DNA from: Actinomycetes bacterium
GTDB lineage: Bacteria; Actinomycetota; Coriobacteriia; WRKU01
DNA length: 6,821 nt
Direction: 5' to 3'
Assembly: GCA_009781565.1 (NCBI GenBank)
Contig: WQXV01000061.1
Location: 1 to 6,821, forward strand
Shown here: positions 1 to 5,029 of the stretch, in pieces
Layout of the letters: each line of letters starts with the position of its first letter
Numbering within the stretch: position 1 is the stretch's first letter
Position numbers and translations under genes: made by a program
Notes under the pieces: model-generated
Database searches by the model: none
Told to the model about the DNA's origin: nothing
What the model saw: only the letters and a program-made list of their open reading frames with translations

Positions 1-328
1 GCTGGCCCACACGGAACTGCGCTTCGACCCACGGTTGATTGAACCATACCCCGAGTACCGTGCCGGTCTCATCGGTCAGTGCCACCTCGGTGATACGTAG
101 CTTGGGGCGTGGCCGTTTGACTTTTATCGAGGTGATCGTGCCGCTGCAGGTCACATCTCCTTCGAATTGATCACCGATCTTCGCCACACAGGAGAGATCG
201 AGATAACGAAAGGGTAGATGGAGGAGCAGGTCGCCGACGGTCGCGATACCCAGATTCTCAAACAGCTTGGCGCGTTTGCCTTCAACGTGGCGTAGCGTGG
301 TGAGAGGAGCTGAGAGCGGATCAGGCAT
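1..328 (-). CDS. recG: RecG ATP-dependent DNA helicase, N-terminal fragment (runs off left edge)
   Basis: RecG remodels stalled replication forks and branch-migrates Holliday junctions. Only the first 109 codons are in the window; the helicase motor lies beyond base 1. The fragment reads MPDPLSAPLTTLRHVEGKRA, then LFENLGIATVGDLLLHLPFR at residues 22-41, the signature of the RecG N-terminal region. A beta-rich stretch follows (TSIKVKRPRPKLRITEVALT) with VLGVWFNQPW near residues 91-100, which is the OB-fold wedge domain. The ATG at 328 is 12 nt past the degV stop. Its Shine-Dalgarno is poor (only GAGCAG-like bases), which fits translational coupling in the asp23-fakA-degV-recG operon. No in-frame alternative start exists between it and the degV stop codon. 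Family assignment is from motif recognition and is firm; completeness of the gene cannot be judged. Confidence 0.93.
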   Translation of the reverse strand, partial: MPDPLSAPLTTLRHVEGKRAKLFENLGIATVGDLLLHLPFRYLDLSCVAKIGDQFEGDVTCSGTITSIKVKRPRPKLRITEVALTDETGTVLGVWFNQPWVEAQFRVGQ

Positions 329-340
329 GACGAAGCTGCT

Positions 341-1210
341 CTACATACGAGGCATTCGAGGTCGCTGATAGAACGAGATACCGACGCCTTCCGGAGCTAC
401 ATAGGTCCCGACCGCCGGTCCTACCACACTCAGTCCGAGCTTGGTACCACTGAGTGCGAGATTCTCGAGCACATTGCTGAACTCGAAGGCGAGCGATGGG
501 TTAGAGCTATACATGAGCGAATAGTAGATCGGCCCATTCTTCTTGACGTATTGTTCGACCAGGCGTGCCATATCATGCATCGCCCGATGTCTGCCCCGAC
601 ATTTTTTGACCGGCAGCATCTCTCCCTCATAGGAGACCTGCAGTATCGGTTTGATGCTGAGCAGCGAGGCGGCAAGGCTTGCAGTCTTTCCCGCTCTGCC
701 ACCTTTTACCAGGTAATGAAGGGTGTCGAGTATGCAGTAAGTATGATGGGATGCGATGATCGCCTCGACGTAGGCTACCAGCTCCTCTATCGATGCCCCT
801 CTATCGCGCACGCGCGCTGCTTCGGCAACGATATGGCCAAATCCCACCGATACAGTCTTCGCATCGATGACCGTCACCGGTATGGGGCTTTCAGGCGCGA
901 TCACCTGGGCGGATCGATAGGTCCCCGACATCTTTGACGAGATGGTGATGAACAGCACGTGGTCACATCCCTGTTGCGCACATCGCTTGAAGCCTTCAAG
1001 CATGACCATCTGAGATGGTTGTGACGTCTTGGGAAGCGTATCGGAGCTGACCAGCATCTCGTAGAATTGGTCTGGAGAGAGCTCGTAGGGGTCCAGATAG
1101 GTCACCCCGTCTATGTAGACCGGTGTGGGCAGACAGACGACGTCAAGATCCTCATATTGTTGAGGAGTGAGGTCGCAGGTACTGTCTGCGACGATCCCGA
1201 TCTTTGTCAT
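341..1210 (-). CDS. DegV family fatty-acid-binding protein (FakB-type)
   Basis: A 289-residue cytosolic protein, normal length for the family. DegV/FakB proteins hold a fatty acid buried in the protein and present its carboxylate to the kinase FakA, giving acyl phosphate for phospholipid synthesis. Seen here: ADSTCDL at residues 8-14, TSQPS at 62-66, SSKMSGTY at 91-98, LVKGGRAG at 167-174 with KP at 187-188, and the C-terminal GPAVGTYVAPEG at 264-275. In that last motif the usual histidine of GxHxGPG is a tyrosine (Tyr270) and the GPG is altered. The start is the ATG at 1210, preceded by CGGAG (1216-1220) at 5 nt. The longer reading from 1237 would overlap fakA and lacks a ribosome binding site. 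It sits 13 nt after fakA and 12 nt before recG, so it is probably this kinase's dedicated acyl carrier. Which fatty acid it binds cannot be told. Confidence 0.93.
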   Translation of the reverse strand: MTKIGIVADSTCDLTPQQYEDLDVVCLPTPVYIDGVTYLDPYELSPDQFYEMLVSSDTLPKTSQPSQMVMLEGFKRCAQQGCDHVLFITISSKMSGTYRSAQVIAPESPIPVTVIDAKTVSVGFGHIVAEAARVRDRGASIEELVAYVEAIIASHHTYCILDTLHYLVKGGRAGKTASLAASLLSIKPILQVSYEGEMLPVKKCRGRHRAMHDMARLVEQYVKKNGPIYYSLMYSSNPSLAFEFSNVLENLALSGTKLGLSVVGPAVGTYVAPEGVGISFYQRPRMPRM

Positions 1211-1223
1211 GGTGTCTCCGGTC

Positions 1224-2831
1224 CTATTCCACCGCAAGTATCAACGGATAGAGCGGTTGCTCTCCACGGAGTAGTTCGACCTCGATCTCAGGATAGAGAT
1301 CCTCAAAACGGTGTGCCAGCGCCTCGGCATCTGACTGCTCAAGATCAAGGCCTGCGAGGACCGTGAGTGTTTCATAATCCTCGGCTTTCATGAAGGCGAG
1401 CATATCGATAGCCACATCGGCGACTGAGGTGCCGACCGCCTCGATTTCCTTTCCATTGATGATTCCGATGTATTGCCCCTCTTTGATGTCTCCCACGTTG
1501 CCCTTGGCGTCTTTTATCGCCACGGTGATCTCTGCAGTGAGCACATCGGCGATCGCCTCGGTCATCTCTTCAGCGATCTGCGGAGCATCGCCTTCCTCGT
1601 TGTAGTTGAGCATCGCTGCAAACGCCTGAGGGATCGAACGTGTCGGAACGACAGAGGCGGGTTTGTCCATGACGTCGGCGGCAGTCTGGGCAGCCATGAT
1701 GATGTTCTTGTTGTTGGGTAAGAAGATGACCTCATCACAGTTGAGCTTCTCAGCTGCTTCGACCAGATCGGCCGTCGAGGGATTCATCGTCTGCCCACCG
1801 CTGACGATAGCATCGACACCAAGCGATTTCAAGATATCGACGATGCCGGATCCAGAAGCGACTGCGACCACACCCACATGCTTATGAGCATCACTTTGAC
1901 CTGAGCTTGCTCCAGGACGCGCTGCCTGTTGTTTGCGCATATTGTTGATATGGACATCGGAGACCTCACCAAGCGAGAGCGCATGTGCGAGGATGACTGA
2001 GGGATCATCGGTATGGACATGGACTTTGAACTCTCCCCCATCCCCTACGACCAGCTCAGACCCGCCCTGTTCGGCCAGATAGTCATGGAAGCTCTCGCGC
2101 TCGATCTCGTCTCCGAAGAGCAGGAACTCGGTACAGTAGAGATACTCCTCGTCGTCCCAGTCATCGACCGGCACGACACTCATCTCATCGCTCATGAGCT
2201 CGAGTGGTATCTGAGTCAGCTCACGATCCAGCATTCCCGCGGTGACCGCATCGAAGATAAGCGCCAATCCATAACCACCAGCATCGACCACTCCCGATTC
2301 CTTGAGAACCGGAAGGAGATCGGGAGTGCGCGCGACCGACTCGTGACCTGCCTGGGCCACCTGGTCGAGTGCCTCCTCAAAACTTAGACCTTGATCGGCA
2401 GCATCACGTGCGGCGATGCCCAGATCCTTGCATACGGTCAAAATAGTTCCTTCGACCGGTTTGCGCACCGCCTGATATGCGACGCGAGTAGCAGACTCTA
2501 GCGAGTGGGCCAGACGCTCCACTTGACTTTGACCGGCTGATTCGACCAGGCCTTCGCAGAGGCCACGTATGATCTGCGAGGTGATCACACCCGAATTACC
2601 CCGCGCCCCCATCAAAGACCCATGCGTGGCAGCATGGCAGATCTCCTCGAGACTGGCACCAGCCGGTAGTTTGGCCACCTCGTCGGTGACCGCATCAAGG
2701 GTGAGCGACATATTGGTACCGGTGTCACCGTCAGGGACTGGGAACACATTGAGTCGGTTGATCTCCTCGACGCGCTCTTTGAAGGTCTTAGATATGAGCG
2801 CAAAGAGAGATTGGGTGAGTGGATAGTCCAT
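1224..2831 (-). CDS. fakA: Fatty acid kinase catalytic subunit FakA (DhaL/DAK2 domain protein, YloV family)
   Basis: FakA phosphorylates a fatty acid carried by a FakB/DegV protein, using ATP. The 535-residue product has the complete family layout. The N-terminal DhaL nucleotide-binding domain shows NVFPVPDGDTGTNM at residues 28-41 (Mg/ATP aspartates) and GARGNSGVITSQI at 75-87, plus SGVVDAGGYGL at 179-189. The middle domain carries Cys233 in YLYCTEF and His271/His273 in HVHTDDP, matching the Cys/His/His zinc site described for FakA. The C-terminal DegV-like domain has VSGGQTMNPST (343-353), FLPNNKNI (370-377) and the ending GEQPLYPLILAVE. The ATG at 2831 is chosen over the in-frame GTG at 2837 because AGAGGG (2837-2842) sits 5 nt before the ATG but overlaps the GTG. 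It is 9 nt after asp23 and 13 nt before degV, its likely substrate-presenting partner. The symbol follows the characterised Firmicutes enzyme; activity is inferred. Confidence 0.93.
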   Translation of the reverse strand: MDYPLTQSLFALISKTFKERVEEINRLNVFPVPDGDTGTNMSLTLDAVTDEVAKLPAGASLEEICHAATHGSLMGARGNSGVITSQIIRGLCEGLVESAGQSQVERLAHSLESATRVAYQAVRKPVEGTILTVCKDLGIAARDAADQGLSFEEALDQVAQAGHESVARTPDLLPVLKESGVVDAGGYGLALIFDAVTAGMLDRELTQIPLELMSDEMSVVPVDDWDDEEYLYCTEFLLFGDEIERESFHDYLAEQGGSELVVGDGGEFKVHVHTDDPSVILAHALSLGEVSDVHINNMRKQQAARPGASSGQSDAHKHVGVVAVASGSGIVDILKSLGVDAIVSGGQTMNPSTADLVEAAEKLNCDEVIFLPNNKNIIMAAQTAADVMDKPASVVPTRSIPQAFAAMLNYNEEGDAPQIAEEMTEAIADVLTAEITVAIKDAKGNVGDIKEGQYIGIINGKEIEAVGTSVADVAIDMLAFMKAEDYETLTVLAGLDLEQSDAEALAHRFEDLYPEIEVELLRGEQPLYPLILAVE

Positions 2832-2836
2832 GGGCA

Positions 2837-2842
2837 CCCTCT
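2837..2842 (-). promoter_or_regulatory. fakA Shine-Dalgarno, overlapping the asp23 stop
   Basis: Minus-strand AGAGGG is followed by TGCCC and then ATG at 2831. Its first four bases overlap or abut the asp23 TAG (2841-2843), and its last base is the G of an in-frame GTG. The overlap argues for the ATG start and for coupled translation of the two genes. Confidence 0.7.
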
Positions 2843-3203
2843 ATCTGACTTTTATATCGACGACATGGACGTCACAACGCGCGACCTTCATCTCGGTCAG
2901 ATGCTCGATGGTATAGACGACCCGATCGGAAAGGTTGCGCGAGACCTCTGCCAGATTGGTGCCATATTCGATCACCACATACAGGTCGATCTCGACCGCG
3001 CAGTCGGTATTATCCTCAGTACAAGCCGGCGTGACGCGCACGCCTCTCCTGAGACGTTGACGAGGCAGTAGTTGGGCCGCTCCTTCAAGAAAACTCGCGT
3101 TGGCCATGCCAACGACCCCATAGCTTTCCATCGCTGCATAACCTGCAAGATCAGCGATGACCTCGTCTGCGATCAATATTGAACCGTTCTGTTTTTGTGC
3201 CAC
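2841..3203 (-). CDS. Asp23/YloU family protein
   Basis: A 120-residue soluble protein of the Asp23 (alkaline shock protein 23, DUF322) family; the gene immediately before fakA is normally of the YloU type. Recognisable parts are ILIADEVIADLAGYAAMESY at residues 9-28 followed by GVVGMANASF, a beta strand with acidic residues (AVEIDLYVVIEYG), and the C-terminal EMKVARCDVHVVDIKVR. Molecular function of this subgroup is not established; characterised Asp23 proteins associate with the cell envelope. I start it at the GTG at 3203, which has GAGGAG (3210-3215) 6 nt upstream. The in-frame ATGs at 3224 and 3305 have no such signal, and the latter lies upstream of the predicted promoter. It is the first gene of the operon leading into fakA, degV and recG. 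Confidence 0.9.
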   Translation of the reverse strand: MAQKQNGSILIADEVIADLAGYAAMESYGVVGMANASFLEGAAQLLPRQRLRRGVRVTPACTEDNTDCAVEIDLYVVIEYGTNLAEVSRNLSDRVVYTIEHLTEMKVARCDVHVVDIKVR

Positions 3204-3209
3204 TGCGCA

Positions 3210-3215
3210 CTCCTC
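3210..3215 (-). promoter_or_regulatory. asp23 Shine-Dalgarno selecting a GTG start
   Basis: Minus-strand GAGGAG lies 6 nt before GTG at 3203. It is the only strong ribosome binding site in the leader and decides the start. Confidence 0.75.
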
Positions 3216-3232
3216 ACGCCACATCAGCAGTA

Positions 3233-3246
3233 AATACGTCCGTATT
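3233..3246. repeat. Inverted repeat AATACG-TC-CGTATT in the asp23 leader
   Basis: A perfect 6-bp inverted repeat with a 2-nt spacer. It lies just downstream of the minus-strand -10 box (3256-3261), covering roughly +3 to +16 of the predicted transcript. The position suits an operator, but a single short palindrome in an AT-rich intergenic region can arise by chance. Confidence 0.4.
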
Positions 3247-3255
3247 GAATGTATT

Positions 3256-3261
3256 ATTATA
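3256..3261 (-). promoter_or_regulatory. Candidate promoter -10 box of the asp23-fakA-degV-recG operon
   Basis: The minus strand shows a perfect TATAAT preceded by CTGGG. No good -35 hexamer is visible 16-18 nt upstream. Transcription would start near 3249, giving a leader of about 46 nt before the GTG at 3203. It is divergent from the rpmB promoter within the 153-nt gap between the two genes. Confidence 0.55.
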
Positions 3262-3290
3262 CCCAGATTGTGTTGCGCCCGATGCATTTT

Positions 3291-3319
3291 TTGATTTGCC
3301 TGCACAAATGTGATACTAT
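3291..3319 (+). promoter_or_regulatory. Candidate rpmB promoter
   Basis: TTGATT (3291-3296, 4 of 6 to TTGACA) is followed at 17 nt by TACTAT (3314-3319). An alternative -10, GATACT (3312-3317), is preceded by TGT (3309-3311) as an extended -10. Either gives a leader of about 30 nt before the rpmB ATG. This is consensus matching by eye. Confidence 0.5.
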
Positions 3320-3356
3320 CTTTTGGCTAAAACGTTTCAACAAGGAGTGCATTGCT

Positions 3357-3545
3357 ATGTCAAAGGTTTGTGTCATCTGCCAAAAAGCGCCCTCTGCAGG
3401 GCGCAATGTGAGTCACTCGCACCGCGTGACCAATCGCGTGTTCCGTCCAAACATTCAAAAGGTGACGGCCAACATCGATGGACGGGTCAAAAAGGTCAAT
3501 GTCTGCACGAAATGCCTCAAAGCCGGGAAGGTCGAGCGCGTCTAG
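3357..3545 (+). CDS. rpmB: 50S ribosomal protein L28 (zinc-binding form)
   Basis: A 62-residue ribosomal large-subunit protein, the usual length for bL28. It begins MSKVCVICQKAPSAGRNVSH and continues with HRVTNRVFRPNIQKV at residues 22-36, the family signature. Four cysteines, Cys5-x-x-Cys8 and Cys50-x-x-Cys53, form the zinc-ribbon pattern of the C+ type of L28, as opposed to the zinc-free paralogue that some bacteria express under zinc starvation. The ATG at 3357 has AAGGAG (3342-3347) 9 nt upstream. It is the only rightward gene in the window, divergent from asp23 and convergent with thiN. Its position between thiN and asp23 is conserved across many Gram-positive genomes, although there it is commonly read within a different strand arrangement. 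Confidence 0.97.
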   Translation: MSKVCVICQKAPSAGRNVSHSHRVTNRVFRPNIQKVTANIDGRVKKVNVCTKCLKAGKVERV

Positions 3546-3565
3546 GCAGGCATAGTATGAACTGA

Positions 3566-3601
3566 CGAGAAAAAGAGACGCTGCGGCGTCTCTTTTTCTC
3601 G
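3566..3601. terminator. Bidirectional terminator between rpmB and thiN
   Basis: A perfect 16-bp stem (arms 3566-3581 and 3586-3601) closes a 4-nt TGCG loop. Each arm contains a run of five A or T, so the GC-rich upper stem is followed by a T tract on both strands. The converging genes rpmB and thiN end 20 and 39 nt away, so one hairpin can serve both transcripts. Confidence 0.85.
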
Positions 3602-3640
3602 CAACACTATCCCAATTCTCTCGACCGGGTCTTCGCTACC

Positions 3641-4312
3641 TCATGAGGATGATTCTTCGACATTCGGCTGTTCATGATCGATGACCAAGGCAACTCCGTC
3701 GTGGACCGTCACCGTGCTGGTCTTGTCTGCGACATTGGAAAGCCCGAGATCTGAAAGTGGCTTCAGCACGTGATCGTGGAGTGGAAAGCGCGCGCCCTCG
3801 ATAGAGATACCTGCATCTTCGATCAGAGCGATCACGCTGAAGGTATGGCCCTTCTCGATCTTGATGGCGTGCGGAGCACGAACAAAGGTAAGAGTCTGTG
3901 TCTGGTGAGCAATGACGATGGCCATATCGGTACTGTAACGCGCGCATACTCCGAGGACGACGAGCTGGTGATCGATCCGGCCCCCGACAAACCCAAGGAG
4001 GGTAGCCTGGGTGATCCCTCTGTCGCGACAGGTGCGCAGCGCAAGATCCAGATCGCTGTAATCTTTATCTCGAGGTGCAGGAATAATCTGGACGCCCAAG
4101 CCAGAGCTTTTGACCCATTCCAGACCTACCGCAGATACGCTATCGAAATCTCCGACCGCCATAGCGGGAGCCAAGTCTGCCTGCATACACCGATCGATCC
4201 CCTCGTCAACGGCGATGATCATTGAAGAGGATACGGTTTCGTTAAGAGACGACCAAGATCCTTCGGCCCTCGAAAAGAAGGGTCCTATGATGAAGGCATG
4301 CGTATCGGACAT
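3641..4312 (-). CDS. thiN: Thiamine pyrophosphokinase
   Basis: Transfers pyrophosphate from ATP to thiamine, making the cofactor TPP in the cytoplasm. The 223-residue product has the family motifs in order: AVDEG at residues 34-38, VGDFDS at 53-58 (metal-binding acidic residues), KDYSDLDLAL at 83-92 (usually KDxTDxExAL), GGRIDHQL at 110-117, and GLSNVA at 190-195 near the end of the thiamine-binding C-terminal domain. Start and length look normal. The ATG at 4312 has AAGGAG 7 nt upstream, inside the 3' end of thiT; only 1 nt separates the thiT stop from this start, so translation is probably coupled. Being second in a TPP-riboswitch operon, it should fall when TPP is plentiful. It stands in the conserved thiN-rpmB neighbourhood known from B. 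subtilis. Confidence 0.95.
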   Translation of the reverse strand: MSDTHAFIIGPFFSRAEGSWSSLNETVSSSMIIAVDEGIDRCMQADLAPAMAVGDFDSVSAVGLEWVKSSGLGVQIIPAPRDKDYSDLDLALRTCRDRGITQATLLGFVGGRIDHQLVVLGVCARYSTDMAIVIAHQTQTLTFVRAPHAIKIEKGHTFSVIALIEDAGISIEGARFPLHDHVLKPLSDLGLSNVADKTSTVTVHDGVALVIDHEQPNVEESSS

Positions 4313-4313
4313 G

Positions 4314-4904
4314 TCAGAACTCCTTGCGACTGATCGGTGAGTCGGTCATGCGCGTGCGTATCAGGACGGGAGCCACGACAAGGATGACCAACAACGAGGC
4401 GACCAGCGAGGGAATCAGGTAGGTCGCATTGTAGAGCGCTGAATACAGCCATGGCTGACTTGCATCAGGAAAGGTCGATTGGAAGAACACGACCCCGCTC
4501 AGGGTATGTGCGATGAACCTGAACAGGACCGCCGTCACAGTCGCCGCAGCGATCGATAGCAAGAGACGCGTTCGAGCGCGTTCGCGCAAACTCCTTTGGA
4601 TCATTTGAGCATAGAGCCCCGAGAGCCCGACCAGTCCGAATGCAAGTGGGTAGTCGATGAGTACCTGCATCGGATGGAAAAAGAACGGCTCGATAAGCAT
4701 ATCGAGCATGCCACACATCACCCCACACATCACCCCGACGACAGGTCCACGCAACAAGGCGAGGATGATGATGGGCACCATCGCCAAACTAGCGGTTCCC
4801 CCCAAAGCGTTGATCGGTAAACGTATACTGAAGTATTGCAATAATGCAAAGAGCGCGACGCAGAGACCCATCTCTGCGATGAGGCGGGTACGCATTCTGT
4901 TCAT
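4314..4904 (-). CDS. thiT: ECF transporter substrate-binding subunit for thiamine (ThiT)
   Basis: ThiT is the membrane S component that captures thiamine and works with the shared ECF module (EcfA, EcfA', EcfT), which is not in this window. The product is 196 residues, very hydrophobic, with about six membrane segments. Family marks are GGTASLAMVP at 35-44, VLIDYPLAFGLVGLSGL at 81-97, RFIAHTLSGVVFF at 129-141 and WLYSALYNATYLIPS at 152-166. The His, Tyr and Asn in the last two correspond to thiamine contacts in the L. lactis ThiT structure, recalled without alignment. The ATG at 4904 has AAGGAG 5 nt upstream. A TPP riboswitch directly precedes it, supporting thiamine as the substrate, and thiN follows 1 nt later. 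Residues 57-64 are a perfect GVMC duplication. Confidence 0.95.
   Translation of the reverse strand: MNRMRTRLIAEMGLCVALFALLQYFSIRLPINALGGTASLAMVPIIILALLRGPVVGVMCGVMCGMLDMLIEPFFFHPMQVLIDYPLAFGLVGLSGLYAQMIQRSLRERARTRLLLSIAAATVTAVLFRFIAHTLSGVVFFQSTFPDASQPWLYSALYNATYLIPSLVASLLVILVVAPVLIRTRMTDSPISRKEF
4711..4734. repeat. Perfect 2 x 12-bp tandem repeat within thiT
   Basis: CCACACATCACC occurs twice in direct succession (4711-4722 and 4723-4734). On the coding strand it encodes GVMC-GVMC, so a copy change keeps frame. It preserves a GxxxGxxxG helix-packing pattern in a membrane segment. Confidence 0.8.
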
Positions 4905-4909
4905 TGAGA

Positions 4910-4994
4910 CTCCTTTGCTCGTGCTGCATTACCAGCACGGTCGTCTCGGTCGCAGCCTCAGCTGCCTCTCAGCCATGTTCTGGCTCCCGATGTC
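4910..4994 (-). promoter_or_regulatory. TPP riboswitch (THI element) controlling thiT-thiN
   Basis: The minus strand between the PASTA gene and thiT folds as a TPP aptamer. Candidate P1 pairs GAC (4994-4992) with GTC (4910-4908). P2 is TCGG (4990-4987) with CCGA (4949-4946). P3 is AGCC with the GGCT of the invariant GGCTGAGA (4974-4967). A facultative hairpin GCAGC-TGAG-GCTGC occupies 4965-4952. P5 is GTGCTG (4938-4933) with CAGCAC (4926-4921) around the conserved GTAATG loop. The final AAAGGAG, in the position of the family's conserved GGGA-type segment, is also the thiT Shine-Dalgarno (4915-4910), 5 nt before ATG. No separate terminator fits in the gap, so control is inferred to be translational. 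The P4 region is less canonical than the rest. Confidence 0.88.
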
Positions 4995-4999
4995 GTTCG

Positions 5000-5029
5000 A
5001 TTATCTCACAAGCGTTTGCCCGAGCGCAA
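5000..5029 (-). promoter_or_regulatory. Candidate extended -10 promoter for thiT-thiN
   Basis: On the minus strand, TGA-GATAAT (5008-5000) matches an extended -10, with 5 of 6 hexamer bases. A weak TTGCGC (5029-5024) lies 18 nt further upstream. The TAA stop of the PASTA gene (5003-5001) is inside the -10 box. The predicted start point, near 4993, falls at the first bases of the riboswitch. Not tested; read-through from rsmB is an alternative. Confidence 0.5.

Noticed and set aside
329..343. degV stop and recG start are in the same frame with only four sense codons between, suggesting a read-through DegV-RecG fusion
   Set aside because: A one-in-three coincidence; there is a normal ATG, a complete RecG N-terminus, and no recoding signal is visible.
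551..937. Rightward open frame of 128 codons opposite degV
   Set aside because: It lies entirely inside a confidently identified gene on the other strand, has no family-like sequence, and similar shadows occur opposite every gene here.
2013..2387. Rightward open frame of 124 codons opposite fakA
   Set aside because: Antisense shadow; the fakA frame covers the region with conserved zinc-site residues.
3204..3305. N-terminal extension of the asp23 product to an ATG at 3305
   Set aside because: The extension is unlike Asp23 proteins, would begin upstream of the TATAAT promoter, overlaps the rpmB promoter, and lacks a ribosome binding site; the GTG at 3203 has GAGGAG.
3249..3356. Extended rpmB start at 3249 adding 36 residues
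   Set aside because: L28 begins MSKVCVIC, the strong AAGGAG precedes 3357, and the extension would start upstream of the predicted promoter.
3770..4225. Rightward open frame of 151 codons opposite thiN
   Set aside because: It is fully antisense to thiN, whose motifs are intact, has no recognisable protein features, and is attributed to codon bias.
4952..4965. GCAGC-TGAG-GCTGC hairpin as a terminator in front of thiT
   Set aside because: It has no following T run and sits exactly where TPP aptamers carry an optional extra stem.
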